Assembly (NCBI RefSeq): GCF_023544715.1
Contig: NZ_JAMJEZ010000007.1
Span: forward strand, 1 to 64,000
From: Pseudomonas eutrophicaquae
GTDB taxonomy: Bacteria > Pseudomonadota > Gammaproteobacteria > Pseudomonadales > Pseudomonadaceae
DNA: 64,000 nt
Direction of reading: 5' to 3'
Positions 21,661-32,895 of this stretch are shown here, piece after piece. Position 1 is the first letter of the stretch. The number at the start of each line of letters is the position of its first letter. The position numbers were made by a program, and so were the translations under genes. The notes beneath the pieces are model-generated. The model was not told the origin of the DNA, did no database searches, and saw only the letters and a program-made list of their open reading frames with translations.

Positions 21661-23537
21661 GCGCTTTCCTGCATGGCCTGCGCCACCTCGCTGCAGGCAG
21701 CGTGCTGCTGCTGGCTGGCCTCCTCGAGGCCGGTGCCGCCGGCCGCCACGCCCTGACCCTGTACGACGAGCCGCCGCGCTATCCGGCGGGGTTCAGCCAC
21801 TTCGACTACGTCAACCCCGAAGCGCCCAAGGGCGGCACGCTGCGCCAGGCCGGGTTCGGCAGCTTCGACAGCCTCAACCCGTTCATCAACAAGGGCGTGG
21901 CGGCCGATGAGATCGGGCTGATTTACGACACCCTAACCAGGCGTAGCCTCGATGAGCCGTTCACCGAATACGGCCTGCTCGCCGAGCGCATCGAAAAGGC
22001 GCCCGACAACCGCTGGGTCCGCTTTCACCTGCGCCGCGAGGCGCGTTTTCACGATGGCCAGCCGGTCACCGCTGCCGATGTGGTGTTCACCTTCGACACC
22101 CTGATGAAAGACGGCGCACCGCAGTACAAGGCCTACTACGCCGATATCGAAAAAGCCGTGGCCGAGAGCGAACACAGCGTGCGCTTCGATTTTCGCCAGG
22201 CCGGCAACCGCGAACTGCCGATGATTGTCGGCCAGCTGCCGGTGTTGCCGCACCATTACTGGGCAGAACGCGACTTCAACCGCACCAGCCTGGAGCCGCC
22301 GCTGGGCAGCGGCCCCTACCGGGTGGCCGAGGTGCAGGCCGGGCGCAGCATCCGCTATGCGCGGGTCGAGGACTGGTGGGCCCGGGATCTGCCCCTCAAC
22401 CGCGGCCAGTACAACTTCGATCATCTGGTGATCGACTACTACCGCGACAACACCGTGGCCCTTGAAGCCCTCAAGGCCGGGCAGTTCGATTTCTGGCTCG
22501 AGACCAGCGCCAAGAACTGGGCCACTGCCTACGACACCCCCGCGGTGCGCGAGGGCCGGCTGATCAAGGAAGAGATCACCAATCACAACCCGACCGGCAT
22601 GCAAGGCTTTCTCTTCAACCTGCGCCGCCCGCTGTTCAAGGATGCGCGGGTACGTGAAGCGCTCGGGCTGCTGTTCGACTTCGAGTGGACCAACCGCCAG
22701 CTGTTCCACAACGCCTATGTACGCACCCACAGCTACTTCGAGAACTCTGAACTGGCAGCCCGTGGCCTGCCCACTGCCGAGGAGCTCACGCTGCTTGAGC
22801 CTTGGCGCGCCCAGCTGCCGGCGGCGGTGTTCGAGGCCGAGTATCAGGCGCCGCAGAGCGATGGCAGCGGGGTGATCCGCGAGCAGCGCCGCCGGGCCTT
22901 CGCCCTGCTGCAGGAGGCCGGCTGGCGGCTGGAAAACGACCGCATGCACGATGCCGAGGGCAAGCCGGTGGTGATCGAGTTCCTGCTCGCCCAGGTCGAG
23001 TTCGAGCGGGTGCTGCTGCCGTTCAAGCGCAACCTGGCAAGCCTTGGCATCGAGCTGCAGATCCGCCGCGCCGATGTCTCCCAGTACATCAACCGCCTGC
23101 GCTCGCGGGACTTCGACATGGTGGTCGGCAGCTTCGGCCAGTCCAGCTCGCCGGGCAACGAACAGCGCGAATACTGGCATTCGAGCAGCGCTGACAATCC
23201 CGGCAGCCGCAACCTGATCGGTCTCAAGGAGCCGGTGATCGATGCGCTGGTCGAGGGGCTGATCGCCGCCGACAGCCGCGCCGAGCTGCTGGCCCACACC
23301 CGCGCACTGGATCGCGTCCTGCTCTGGGGCCACTACGTGATCCCCAACTGGCATATCCGCACCTGGCGAGTCGCTCGCTGGGATCGCTTCGCCCATCCCG
23401 AGACCACCCCGCGCTACGACATCGGCCTGCACACCTGGTGGTGGCGCGGTGAGTCGCCGCCGGCAACCGACACCCCACGCGCCCCCGCCACCGACAGCAC
23501 GCCGCCAGCGACCCCCGACGCTCAGGAGGCGCGCTGA
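21657..23537 (+). CDS. nppA2: Periplasmic peptide-binding protein 2 of a Npp/Yej-type ABC transporter
   Basis: This second family 5 solute-binding protein (626 residues) is a paralogue of the preceding gene; both share [29 protein letters not shown] and [16 protein letters not shown] 21657 overlaps the nppA1 stop; an open extension upstream lies inside nppA1 and is not real. An N-terminal hydrophobic signal ([19 protein letters not shown]) directs export. The C-terminus carries a Pro/Thr/Ala-rich tail of about 28 residues ([15 protein letters not shown]...) absent from the paralogue. An AGGAGG at its 3' end serves as ribosome binding site for nppB. Confidence 0.88.
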   Translation: MSAFLHGLRHLAAGSVLLLAGLLEAGAAGRHALTLYDEPPRYPAGFSHFDYVNPEAPKGGTLRQAGFGSFDSLNPFINKGVAADEIGLIYDTLTRRSLDEPFTEYGLLAERIEKAPDNRWVRFHLRREARFHDGQPVTAADVVFTFDTLMKDGAPQYKAYYADIEKAVAESEHSVRFDFRQAGNRELPMIVGQLPVLPHHYWAERDFNRTSLEPPLGSGPYRVAEVQAGRSIRYARVEDWWARDLPLNRGQYNFDHLVIDYYRDNTVALEALKAGQFDFWLETSAKNWATAYDTPAVREGRLIKEEITNHNPTGMQGFLFNLRRPLFKDARVREALGLLFDFEWTNRQLFHNAYVRTHSYFENSELAARGLPTAEELTLLEPWRAQLPAAVFEAEYQAPQSDGSGVIREQRRRAFALLQEAGWRLENDRMHDAEGKPVVIEFLLAQVEFERVLLPFKRNLASLGIELQIRRADVSQYINRLRSRDFDMVVGSFGQSSSPGNEQREYWHSSSADNPGSRNLIGLKEPVIDALVEGLIAADSRAELLAHTRALDRVLLWGHYVIPNWHIRTWRVARWDRFAHPETTPRYDIGLHTWWWRGESPPATDTPRAPATDSTPPATPDAQEAR

Positions 23538-24622
23538 TGCTGGCCTATATCCTGCGGCGCCTGCTGCTGATCATCCCCACCCTGCTGGGCATCCTGCTGA
23601 TCAACTTCGTGATCATCCAGGCTGCACCCGGCGGCCCGGTCGAGCAGATGATCGCCAAACTCGAGGGCCTTGATGCCGCCGCCGGCGGTGCCACCGGGCG
23701 GATTGCCGGTGGCGGCGCGGAAGTCGCCGCGGCGGGCGCCAGCTACCGCGGCGCTCAGGGCCTGGATCCTGAACTGGTCAAGGAAATCGAGAAGATGTAC
23801 GGCTTCGACAAGCCGGCCAGCGAGCGCTTCTGGATCATGCTGCAGAACTACCTGCAGCTGGACTTTGGCTCGAGCTTCTTCCGCGATGCCACGGTGATCG
23901 AACTGATCGTTGAGAAGATGCCGGTCTCGATCTCGCTGGGGCTGTGGAGCACGCTGATCATGTACCTGGTGTCGATCCCGCTGGGGATCGCCAAGGCGAT
24001 GCGGCACGGCAGCGCCTTCGATGTCTGGACCAGTACCGCCATCGTGGTCGGCTACGCGATCCCGGCCTTCCTGTTTGCCATCCTCTTGATCGTGCTGTTT
24101 GCCGGCGGCAGCTACTTCGACTGGTTCCCGCTGCGCGGGCTGACCTCGAACAATTTTGATGAGCTGAGCACCACCGGCAAGATCCTCGACTACTTCTGGC
24201 ACCTGGCCCTGCCGGTGACCGCGCTGGTGATCGGCAACTTCGCCACCCTGACCCTGCTGACCAAGAACAGCTTCCTTGACGAGATCGGCAAGCAGTACGT
24301 GGTCACCGCGCGCGCCAAGGGCCTGACCGAAACCCGTGTGCTCTATGGCCATGTGTTCCGCAACGCCATGCTGATCATCATTGCCGGCTTTCCGGCCGCG
24401 TTCATTGGCCTGTTCTTCACCGGCTCCCTGCTGATCGAGGTGATCTTCTCCCTCGATGGCCTCGGCCTGCTGAGCTTCGAGGCGGCGATCAACCGTGACT
24501 ATCCGGTGGTCTTTGGCACCCTGTTCATCTTCACCCTGCTGGGACTGGTCGTGAAACTGATCGGTGATCTCACCTACACCCTGGTCGATCCGCGCATCGA
24601 CTTCGACAGCCGGGAGCACTGA
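23537..24622 (+). CDS. nppB: Peptide ABC transporter permease (YejB/NppB)
   Basis: This is an inner-membrane permease of the DppB/OppB family, 361 residues, starting [20 protein letters not shown] Gly/Ala-rich insertion follows the first helix ([16 protein letters not shown]...), as in YejB proteins. The EAA-type cytoplasmic loop that contacts the ATPase is seen as [21 protein letters not shown]. The start codon overlaps the nppA2 stop (TGATG) and is preceded by AGGAGG. It forms the translocation channel with NppC. Confidence 0.93.
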   Translation: MLAYILRRLLLIIPTLLGILLINFVIIQAAPGGPVEQMIAKLEGLDAAAGGATGRIAGGGAEVAAAGASYRGAQGLDPELVKEIEKMYGFDKPASERFWIMLQNYLQLDFGSSFFRDATVIELIVEKMPVSISLGLWSTLIMYLVSIPLGIAKAMRHGSAFDVWTSTAIVVGYAIPAFLFAILLIVLFAGGSYFDWFPLRGLTSNNFDELSTTGKILDYFWHLALPVTALVIGNFATLTLLTKNSFLDEIGKQYVVTARAKGLTETRVLYGHVFRNAMLIIIAGFPAAFIGLFFTGSLLIEVIFSLDGLGLLSFEAAINRDYPVVFGTLFIFTLLGLVVKLIGDLTYTLVDPRIDFDSREH

Positions 24623-24625
24623 CCG

Positions 24626-25645
24626 ATGGCGCTCTCTCCCCTGAACCGGCGGCGCTTTGCCCGCTTCAAGGCCCACAAGCGCGGCTGGTATGGCCTGTGG
24701 CTGTTCCTCGGCCTGTTCGTCCTTAGCCTCGGCGCTGAGCTGATCGCCAACGATCGCCCGCTGCTGCTCAGCTATGAGGGCGAGCTGTACGTGCCGGTGC
24801 TCAAGCGCTACCCAGAAACCGCCTTCGGCGGCGAGTTCCCGCTGGAAGCCGACTACAAGAGCCCCTACATGCGCGAGCTGATCGAGGCTGGTGGCGGCTG
24901 GATGCTCTGGCCGCCGATCCCGTTCAGCTACGACAGCATCAACTTCGACCTCACGGTCCCGGCGCCCGCCCCGCCCTCGGCGAACAACTGGCTGGGCACC
25001 GACGACCAGGGCCGCGACGTGCTGGCCCGGGTGATCTACGGCTTTCGCGTTTCGGTGCTGTTTGCCCTGGCCCTGACCCTGGCCAGCTCAGTGATCGGCG
25101 TCGCCGCCGGCGCCCTGCAGGGCTTCTATGGTGGCTGGGTGGATCTGTTGGGCCAGCGTTTTCTGGAGATCTGGTCAGGGCTGCCGGTGCTGTATCTTTT
25201 GATCATCCTCGCGAGCTTCGTCGAGCCGAACTTCTGGTGGCTGCTGGGCATCATGCTGCTGTTTTCGTGGATGAGCCTGGTGGATGTGGTGCGCGCCGAG
25301 TTCCTGCGCGGGCGCAACCTTGAGTACGTACGCGCCGCCCGTGCGCTGGGCATGGGCAATGGCGCGATCATGTACCGGCACATTCTGCCCAATGCGATGG
25401 TCTCGACCATGACCTTCCTGCCGTTCATCCTCACCGGGGCGATCGGCACCCTTACCGCACTGGATTTTCTCGGCTTCGGCCTGCCGCCGGGCTCGCCGTC
25501 GCTCGGTGAGCTGGTTGCCCAGGGCAAGTCCAACCTGCAGGCGCCGTGGCTGGGGATCAGCGCCTTTGCCGTACTGGCGCTGATGCTGACCCTGCTGGTG
25601 TTCATCGGTGAGGCGGCCCGTGATGCCTTCGACCCGAGGAAGTGA
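24626..25645 (+). CDS. nppC: Peptide ABC transporter permease (YejE/NppC)
   Basis: This is the second permease, 339 residues, of the DppC/OppC family. It has an N-terminal cytoplasmic stretch (LNRRRFARFKAHKRGWYGLW), a long periplasmic loop with the YejE-like DYKSPYMRELIEAGGGWMLWPPIP region, and then the core helices. The motif LGTDDQGRDVLARVIYG and the EAA loop VRAARALGMGNGAIMYRHILPNA are typical. It starts three bases after nppB and ends four bases before nppD. Confidence 0.93.
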   Translation: MALSPLNRRRFARFKAHKRGWYGLWLFLGLFVLSLGAELIANDRPLLLSYEGELYVPVLKRYPETAFGGEFPLEADYKSPYMRELIEAGGGWMLWPPIPFSYDSINFDLTVPAPAPPSANNWLGTDDQGRDVLARVIYGFRVSVLFALALTLASSVIGVAAGALQGFYGGWVDLLGQRFLEIWSGLPVLYLLIILASFVEPNFWWLLGIMLLFSWMSLVDVVRAEFLRGRNLEYVRAARALGMGNGAIMYRHILPNAMVSTMTFLPFILTGAIGTLTALDFLGFGLPPGSPSLGELVAQGKSNLQAPWLGISAFAVLALMLTLLVFIGEAARDAFDPRK

Positions 25646-25649
25646 GCCG

Positions 25650-27257
25650 ATGAGCGAGCCATTGATCGAGATCCGTGATCTGCAGGTGGCCTTCGCCCGC
25701 GAAGGCGGTATCCAGCCGGTGGTGCACGGGGTGAGCTTCGCCCTGCACGCCGGCGAAACCCTCGCGCTGGTCGGTGAGAGCGGTTCGGGCAAATCGGTCA
25801 CCGCCCACTCCATCCTGCGCCTGTTGCCCTACCCGCTGGCCAGCCATCCGGCCGGCAGCATCCACTACCGCGGCGAAGACCTGCTGACCCTGGGCGAGCG
25901 GCGCCTGCGCGCCATCCGTGGCAACCGCATCGCGATGATCTTCCAGGAGCCGATGACCTCGCTGAACCCGCTGCACAGCGTCGGCCAGCAGATCATCGAG
26001 GTTCTGGCGCTGCACAAAGGCCTGCAGGGGGAAGCGGCGCGGGCGCGGGCCGAGGAGCTGCTGACCCTGGTCGGCATTCCGGAGCCGGCCAAGCGCCTCA
26101 AGGCCTACCCCCACGAGCTGTCCGGCGGGCAGCGCCAGCGGGTGATGATTGCCATGGCACTGGCCAATGAGCCGGAGGTGCTGATCGCCGACGAGCCGAC
26201 CACCGCGCTGGATGTCACCGTGCAGCTGAAGATCCTCGACCTGCTCAAGGAGCTGCAGGCGCGTCTGGGCATGGCGCTGCTGCTGATCACCCATGACCTC
26301 AACCTGGTACGGCGCATCGCCCACCGGGTCTGCGTGATGCAGCAGGGACGCATCGTCGAACAGGGCGCGTGCGACGCACTGTTCCACGCCCCCCAGCACC
26401 CCTACACCCAGGAACTGCTCGGCGCCGACCCCAGTGGCGCCCCCGCCGATAACCCGCCCGGCCCGCCACTGATCGAGGCCGAGGATCTGCGGGTGTGGTT
26501 CCCGATCAAGAAAGGCTTGCTGCGCCGCACCGTCGATCACGTCAAGGCGGTCGATGGGGTCAGCTTCAGCCTCGCGCGCGGGCAGACCCTGGGGATCGTC
26601 GGGGAAAGCGGCTCAGGCAAGTCCACCCTCGGCATGGCACTGCTGCGCCTGATCAACAGCCGCGGCGCGATCCGCTTTGCGGGGCAGGCGATCGAGGGCC
26701 TCACGCAGGAGCAGGTGCGCCCGCTGCGCCGGCAGATTCAGGTGGTGTTCCAGGACCCGTTCGGCAGCCTCAGCCCGCGCATGTCGGTCGGGCAGATCAT
26801 TGGCGAAGGGCTGGAGATCCACGCAATCGGCAGCCCCGCCGAGCGCGAGCAGGCGATCATTGCCGCGCTGCAGGAGGTGGGCCTGGACCCGGCCAGCCGG
26901 CACCGCTACCCCCATGAATTTTCCGGTGGCCAGCGCCAGCGCATCGCGATTGCCCGCGCGCTGGTGCTAAAACCTGAGCTGATCCTACTCGATGAGCCGA
27001 CCTCGGCGCTCGATCGCACGGTGCAGCGTCAGGTGGTCGAGCTGCTGCGCAGCCTGCAGCAGAAGTACAATCTCACCTACCTGTTCATCAGCCATGACCT
27101 GGCCGTGGTCCGCGCCTTGAGCCATCAGCTGATGGTGGTGCGTCACGGGCAGGTGGTCGAACAGGGCGAGGCGGCGGCGATCTTTGCCGCGCCTCAGCAT
27201 TCTTATACCCGGCAGCTGCTGGAGGCCGCGTTCATGGCCCCAGGCAGTGCCGATTAA
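25650..27257 (+). CDS. nppD: Peptide ABC transporter ATP-binding protein with two ABC domains (YejF/NppD)
   Basis: This 535-residue protein has two fused ATPase domains that power the NppBC channel. Each has Walker A GESGSGKS, a signature ([12 protein letters not shown] and [12 protein letters not shown]) and Walker B ([12 protein letters not shown] and [12 protein letters not shown]). Each half ends with an Opp/Dpp-type C-terminal motif ([18 protein letters not shown]). ATG 25650 was chosen because the open extension back to 25608 lies in nppC. FabI follows after 20 bases and may be read from the same transcript. Confidence 0.94.
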   Translation: MSEPLIEIRDLQVAFAREGGIQPVVHGVSFALHAGETLALVGESGSGKSVTAHSILRLLPYPLASHPAGSIHYRGEDLLTLGERRLRAIRGNRIAMIFQEPMTSLNPLHSVGQQIIEVLALHKGLQGEAARARAEELLTLVGIPEPAKRLKAYPHELSGGQRQRVMIAMALANEPEVLIADEPTTALDVTVQLKILDLLKELQARLGMALLLITHDLNLVRRIAHRVCVMQQGRIVEQGACDALFHAPQHPYTQELLGADPSGAPADNPPGPPLIEAEDLRVWFPIKKGLLRRTVDHVKAVDGVSFSLARGQTLGIVGESGSGKSTLGMALLRLINSRGAIRFAGQAIEGLTQEQVRPLRRQIQVVFQDPFGSLSPRMSVGQIIGEGLEIHAIGSPAEREQAIIAALQEVGLDPASRHRYPHEFSGGQRQRIAIARALVLKPELILLDEPTSALDRTVQRQVVELLRSLQQKYNLTYLFISHDLAVVRALSHQLMVVRHGQVVEQGEAAAIFAAPQHSYTRQLLEAAFMAPGSAD

Positions 27258-27277
27258 CCAGCAAGAGGAAGTACACC

Positions 27278-28072
27278 ATGGGTTTCATGACCGGCAAGCG
27301 CGTGCTGATCGTCGGCGTCGCCAGCAAGCTGTCCATCGCCTCCGGCATTGCCGCCGCGATGCACCGTGAGGGCGCGGAACTGGCCTTCACCTACCAGAAC
27401 GACAAGCTCAAGGGCCGCGTCGAGGAGTTCGCCGCCGGCTGGGGCTCCAGCGCCGAGATGTGCTTCCCCTGCGATGTGGCCAATGACGAGGACATCGCCC
27501 GCGTGTTCGAGGCCCTGAGCCAGAAGTGGGATGGCCTGGACTGCATCGTCCACTCGGTCGGTTTTGCGCCGGGCGACCAGCTCAACGGTGACTTCACTGA
27601 AGTCACCACCCGCGACGGCTTCAAGATCGCCCACGATATCAGCGCCTACAGCTTCGTCGCCCTGGCCAAGGCCGGCCGCGAGATGATGAAGGGCCGTAAC
27701 GGCAGCCTGCTGACTCTCTCCTACCTGGGTGCCGAGCGCACCATGCCCAACTACAACGTGATGGGCATGGCCAAGGCCAGTCTGGAAGCCGGCGTGCGCT
27801 ACCTGGCCGGCAGCCTCGGCCCGGAAGGCACCCGCGTCAACTGCGTGTCCGCCGGCCCGATCCGTACCCTGGCCGCTTCCGGCATCGCCAGCTTCCGCAA
27901 GATGCTGGCCGCCAACGAGCGCCAGACCCCACTGCGCCGCAACGTGACCATCGATGAAGTCGGCAACGCCGCGGCCTTCCTGTGCTCGGATCTGGCTTCT
28001 GGCATCAGCGGTGAGATCCTCTACGTCGATGGTGGCTTCAACACCACCGCAATGGGCGCCCTCGAAGAGTGA
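27278..28072 (+). CDS. fabI: Enoyl-[acyl-carrier-protein] reductase (NADH) FabI
   Basis: FabI carries out the last reduction of each fatty-acid elongation cycle and is the target of triclosan. The 264-residue SDR protein has the FabI-specific nucleotide site [13 protein letters not shown] and the catalytic residues Y159 and K166 ([11 protein letters not shown]), with the extra Tyr at 149. The C-terminus ([16 protein letters not shown]) is typical. AGAGGAAG precedes ATG 27278. In P. aeruginosa too, fabI follows the peptide transporter ATPase gene. It ends at a strong inverted repeat shared with the convergent pseudogene. Confidence 0.97.
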   Translation: MGFMTGKRVLIVGVASKLSIASGIAAAMHREGAELAFTYQNDKLKGRVEEFAAGWGSSAEMCFPCDVANDEDIARVFEALSQKWDGLDCIVHSVGFAPGDQLNGDFTEVTTRDGFKIAHDISAYSFVALAKAGREMMKGRNGSLLTLSYLGAERTMPNYNVMGMAKASLEAGVRYLAGSLGPEGTRVNCVSAGPIRTLAASGIASFRKMLAANERQTPLRRNVTIDEVGNAAAFLCSDLASGISGEILYVDGGFNTTAMGALEE

Positions 28073-28079
28073 TGCGTCC

Positions 28080-28105
28080 CTGCCGCCGCCGGCAGGCGGC
28101 GGCAG
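28080..28105. terminator. Bidirectional hairpin between fabI and the CheB/CheR/GGDEF/EAL pseudogene
   Basis: CTGCCGCCGCC (28080-28090) and GGCGGCGGCAG (28095-28105) form a perfect 11-bp stem with a GGCA loop, lying between two convergent genes. There is no T-tract on either side, but stem stability is very high. Confidence 0.6.
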
Positions 28106-28108
28106 GTC

Positions 28109-31100
28109 TCAGCCGCGCTGGTCCAGCAGATCCGCAAACGCCTCAGCTTCAAGCGGCTTGGCAAACAGATAGCCCTGCCCGATATCGCAGCCATGGGCCA
28201 GCAGCCAGTCGCGCTGCAGCTCGGTTTCCACCCCCTCGGCCACGGTCTTGAGCCCCAGCGCATGGGCCATGCCGATGATCGCCAGGGTGATCGCCTCATC
28301 CTCACGCTCACGGCCCAGACCATCGACAAAGCGCTTGTCGATCTTCAGCTCCGCCAGCGGCAGGCGTTTGAGGCAGGCCAGTGATGAGTAGCCGGTACCA
28401 AAGTCATCCACCGCCAGGGTCACACCCGCCGCGTGCAGGCACTCGATATTGCCCAGCACCACCGGCAGATTATCGACCAGCACCCCCTCGGTGAACTCGA
28501 CCTGCACCTGACTCGCCGCCACCCCCTGCTCGGCCAGTTGCGCCAGCACCCGCTCGGCACAGCCCTCCTCGCGGAAGCTGCGCGGCGACATGTTGAAGGC
28601 CACCCGCGGCAGCACCAAGCCCTGGGCCTGCCACGCCGCCAGTTTGGGCCAGCAGGCGGCTGACTTCATGGCCGACCTCAAGAATCAGCCCGCTCGACTC
28701 GGCCACCGGGATGAAATCCCCCGGCGATACCGAGCCCAGAATCGGATCATCCCAGCGCAGCAGCGCCTCGGCGCCGTCCAGCGCGCCATCGCCCAGCCGA
28801 TACTGCGGCTGATAGACCAGGCGCAGACGCTGCTGGCGCAACGCCTCGCGCAGCAGGCGAAGGTGCAGCTCCGGCTTGAACAGCTCGAAGCGGTTGCGAC
28901 CGGCCTCCTTGGCGCGGTACATCGCAGTGTCCGCAGCGCGGATCAGGCTGGCGCTGTCCTGACCGTCATCCGGGAAGAACGCCACCCCGATGCTGGCAGA
29001 GACGAACAGCGAGCGGCCACCGATATCAAAGGACGCCGACAGCTCATCGATCATCCGCCGCACCACCCGTTCGGCGCCTTCCACATCGGTGTCCATCAGC
29101 AGCGCGGTGAACTCATCACCGCCCATGCGCGCCACGGTATCCACCTCACGCACCACAGATCAGCCGCCAGCGCGGGCGGTAGCAGCGCGAAGTCGTTGCG
29201 CCCGACGTAATCGCGCCCCTCCAGACCAAACAGCGCCGCATGGCGTGCATTGATGTAGATGTGCGCGCCGCCCAGATCCTTCATGGCGAACAGCACCGTG
29301 GTGTTTTCCAAGAGGCTGGTCAGGCGCGCCTGGGACTGGCGCAGCTCCGCCTGGGTGCGGGTGATGTCACTGACATCGACCAGGGTGACCACCAGCGTGC
29401 TGATGTGCCCGGCGGCGTCCAGCCCCGGCGTGATGATCAGGCGCAGGGTCTGGGAGCCGTCCTGCAGCAGCGCCTCATCACGGTCGGCATGCGCCAGCAC
29501 ACCGCCCAGACGCTGCTCAAGGTCAGCCAGAAACGCCGGCAGACGCAGGCGCGCGACCGGCTGCATCAGCGCGGTGGGGCGCAGATCGAAGCGGCGCGTG
29601 GCGGAAGCATTGAAGCGGATCAGCTGCCCCTGACGATCGAACACCAGAAGCGGAAATTCCAGCGCATCGTAGAGATGGGCGTACTCCTCAGCCAGACGGC
29701 TGAGCTCGCTGCTCTTGACGCTCAATTCCTCATTGAGGCTGACCAGCTCCTCGTTGGTGGCCTGCATTTCCTCGTTGGCCGCTTCCAGCTCCTCATTGGT
29801 CGCCTGCAGCTCTTCATTGGAGGCCTGCGCCTCCTCGTTCAGGGCCTGCATTTCCTCGTTGGCGGTGGCCAGCTCCTCCACCAGGCTCTGCAGGTGCTCA
29901 CGGGTGGCGAGCAGTTCATCCTCGAGCTGCGCGCTGGGTGCCACCTGTACCGCCACCCCCTCCTCGGGCGCCGGCACCGGTACGAACAGCACCAGCAGGC
30001 GCGGCTCATCGCCGACGCCCACCGGATCGACAAACAGGCGCACGTGCTGGTTGCCGAGCGTGCGGGTGCGCCCGCGCTGCGATTTGCTCAGCTGACGGCA
30101 GCGGTGCATCAGGGTCAAGAGCTCACCGCGCAGGCTCTTGGTCGCGGTATCGGCCAGGGTCAGGCGCGCCGCGCCCACCGGGAACTGCAGGTAGCGCTCC
30201 ACCGGCCCTGCGGTGTGCTGCACCACGCCCTCGGCATCACAAAGCACGGCCGCCAGATCAAAATGACGCACCAGCGCAGCCAAGAGGTGCTCAAGGCCAC
30301 GGTCGCGCTGCAGCGCTGTAACTGGGTGAGGGACGCAGGGCCAGCGGCATTCCGCTCGGCAGGCTGGCACTGCCCACCTTGCGAAACAGCCGTTCGCGAC
30401 GATCCTCGGCGCTGAACAGCTGCTCGGCCTGGGCCACGCTCTCCGAGCGGCCGAGGAACAGATAGCCCTGACGGACCAGCCCGAAATGGAAGGTCTGCAG
30501 CACCCGCGACTGCAGCAGCGTATCGAAGTAAATCAGCACATTGCGGCAACTGATCAGATCCAGGCGCAGGAACGGTGGATCGCTGACCAGGTTATGGCGG
30601 GCAAAGACGATCATGTCGCGCAGCAGCTTGCCGGCCTCGACGTGATGATTGCTGCTAAGGAAGTAGCGCTCGCGCAGCGCCGGCGGCACATCATTGAGCG
30701 CGGCGACCGGATACAGGCCGCGCCGCCCGACGTTGAGGGCTTGCTCATCGATGTCGGTGGCAAAGATCTGCAGCCGGTAATCGGCCAGCCGCTCCTGCAG
30801 CACGTCGGCAAACAGCATTGCGATCGAATAGGCTTCCTCGCCAGTGGCACACCCGGCCACCCAGACACGAATTTCCGCGCCGGGCGGCTTGTGCGTGCAG
30901 ATCTCATGCACTGCCCGGCGCAGGGTTTCAAACGCGGCGGCATCGCGGAAGAAGGCCGTCACCGAGATGAGGATGTCACGGGCCAGCAGATCCAGCTCCT
31001 GGGGATTGCTGTCGATGCTGCGCAGGTAACCGGCCAGATCGACGTTACCGGTGGCCGCTTCCCGGCGGCGAATCCGCCGCATCAGGGTCCCGACCTTGTA

Positions 31101-31757
31101 GCCGGAAAAATCGCAGTCCAGCCGCTCCCGCAGGCGAGCCAGCAGCTGGGCCAGCAGATCCTCGGGGATCGGTGCCTCGTCACTGGCCAGCGGCATCAGC
31201 AGACGGGCGAGCCGCTCGGCCATCTGCTCGGGTGCCAGCACATGATCCGCCACGCCGGCATCGATGGCGGCCTGGGGCATGCCGTCGTATTTGGCGGTAT
31301 CCGGCTGCTGAGCGAAGGTCAGCCCCCCTGCGGCCTGAATGCTGCGCAGGCCGCTCACCCCGTCCGAGCCGGTACCCGAGAGCAAAATGCCCACCGCCGA
31401 CTCGCCCTGCTCGGCCGCCAGCGAAATCAGGAACTCGTTGATCGAAGGTTTGGGGACCACCTCGGGCGGTGGTGTCCTAAGGTGGAAGCGGCCGTCCTTG
31501 AGCAGGGCATTGCGGTTGGCCGGCACCACATAGATCACCCCGGCCTCCGGGGTATCGCCCTCCTGCAACTCCTGCACGCGCAACGGAGTTTCACGGGCGA
31601 GGATGTCGACCATCATGCTGCGCTAGCTGGGCGACAGGTGCTGCAGCACTACATAGGCACAGGGCAGCTCGGCCGGCAGCGTGCCGACCAGCCTGGAGAT
31701 CGCTTCCAGCCCGCCGGCTGAGGCCCCGATGGCAACGATGAACAGCTTGCAGGGCAT
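28109..31757 (-). pseudogene. Decayed CheB-CheR-PAS-GGDEF-EAL multidomain signalling gene
   Basis: One gene, broken several times. ATG 31757 (RBS GAAGGAG) opens a CheB methylesterase domain with GASAGGLEAI and the active-site VVLQHLSPS. Codon 45 (31625-31623) is then TAG. The CheB remainder (LLSGTGSDG) and CheR methyltransferase (GCATGEEAYSIAML) continue in the same frame to 30291. Between about 30310 and 30370 the frame changes into a coiled-coil NEE-repeat linker and PAS domain (to 29096). At about 29150-29165 the PAS frame, at ALAADLW, is joined out of frame to the middle of a GGDEF domain (VREVDTVARMGGDEF), so the PAS end and first half of GGDEF are deleted. A further frame break near 28650-28690 splits the EAL domain (EALLRW before; DDFGTGYSSL after). 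Intact, it would have coupled chemoreceptor-type modification to c-di-GMP turnover. Confidence 0.88.
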
Positions 31758-31841
31758 TGCAGGCTCCTTCAGGGCCATGGCCAGACCTTGGCGAGCAAGG
31801 CCGACCGGTGGACGGAGGCGGCCGGTGGCCGCCCGGCATGG

Positions 31842-32804
31842 TCAGTCGAACAGGCCTGTGGCCGAGAGGCCCTGGCTTTCCAGCAGTACGCGCAGTTGCT
31901 GCAAGGCCTCCACCTGGATCTGCCGCACCCGCTCGCGGGTCAGGCCGATGCTGCGCCCAACCTCCTCGAGGGTGGACGGCTCACACCCGCGCAGGCCAAA
32001 GCGGCGCACCACCACCTCGCACTGCTTGTCCGGCAACTGCGACAGCCACTGATCGAGGCTGGCATGCAGATTCTGATCCTGCAAGAGCACCAAGGGATCC
32101 CCCGGCTGCTGGTCGCTCAGGGTATCGAGCAGGGTGCGTTCGCTGCCCTCGCCCAGGGTTGCGTCCACCGAGGCGATGCGCTCGTTCAGGCCCAGCAGGC
32201 GATTGATGTCGTCCACCGAGCGATCCAGCAGGCTGGCCACTTCCTCGGCGGTCGGCTCATGGTCGAGCTTTTGGGTCAGCTCCCGAGCGGCGCGCAGGCA
32301 CAGGTTGAGCTCCTTAACCACATGCACCGGCAAACGGATGGTGCGGGTCTGGCTCATCAGCGCCCGCTCGATGGTCTGGCGAATCCACCAGGTGGCGTAA
32401 GTGGAAAAGCGAAAACCACGCTCGGGGTCGAACTTTTTCACCGCGCGGATCAATCCCAGATTGCCCTCCTCGATCAGATCGAGCAGCGACAGGCCGCGGT
32501 GGTTGTAGCGGCGGGCAATCTTCACCACCAGGCGCAGGTTGCTCTCGATCATCCGGTGGCGTGCGGCCTCATCACCGTTTCGGGAGCGCCTGGCGAAATA
32601 GACTTCCTCTTCGGCGCTGAGTAGCGGCGAGAAGCCGATCTCGTTGAGGTAGAGCTGAATCGCATCGGCCGACTCCACGCGCTCGACCGGGCGCCGGGCG
32701 CGCACTGGCGAGTCGGGGATCTCGGCGCGCAGGTCGAGGTGGGAAGGCTCATCCAGAGCACCGCTGTCCATGCGGCTGAAATTGAAATCCGAGGAATCCG
32801 TCAT
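31842..32804 (-). CDS. rpoS: RNA polymerase sigma factor RpoS (sigma-38)
   Basis: RpoS is the stationary-phase and general-stress sigma factor. The 320-residue product has region 1.2 ([21 protein letters not shown]), region 2 ([59 protein letters not shown]), region 3 and region 4 with the helix-turn-helix ([21 protein letters not shown]). RBS AAAGGA lies upstream of ATG 32804. It follows nlpD, as usual; in Pseudomonas much rpoS transcription begins inside nlpD. The usual downstream rsmZ-fdxA pair is absent; the decayed signalling gene follows instead. Confidence 0.97.
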   Translation of the reverse strand: MTDSSDFNFSRMDSGALDEPSHLDLRAEIPDSPVRARRPVERVESADAIQLYLNEIGFSPLLSAEEEVYFARRSRNGDEAARHRMIESNLRLVVKIARRYNHRGLSLLDLIEEGNLGLIRAVKKFDPERGFRFSTYATWWIRQTIERALMSQTRTIRLPVHVVKELNLCLRAARELTQKLDHEPTAEEVASLLDRSVDDINRLLGLNERIASVDATLGEGSERTLLDTLSDQQPGDPLVLLQDQNLHASLDQWLSQLPDKQCEVVVRRFGLRGCEPSTLEEVGRSIGLTRERVRQIQVEALQQLRVLLESQGLSATGLFD

Positions 32805-32895
32805 CGTGGCATCCTTTGCTGCGTTCTTGTCGTTTTTGTCCGCTCGCGCGCCCGGCCTGTCCTTGCCGGGCTGACGAGTTCAACGACAGCGGATC

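Noticed and set aside
29690..29910. Short near-repeats suggestive of a CRISPR or tandem repeat locus
   Set aside because: They are the DNA of the NEE-type coiled-coil repeats in the CheB/CheR/PAS pseudogene, with no spacers.
32838..32880. GC-rich inverted repeat between nlpD and rpoS as a terminator
   Set aside because: It lacks a T-tract in either direction, and rpoS is normally transcribed through this region; more likely part of the rpoS leader.
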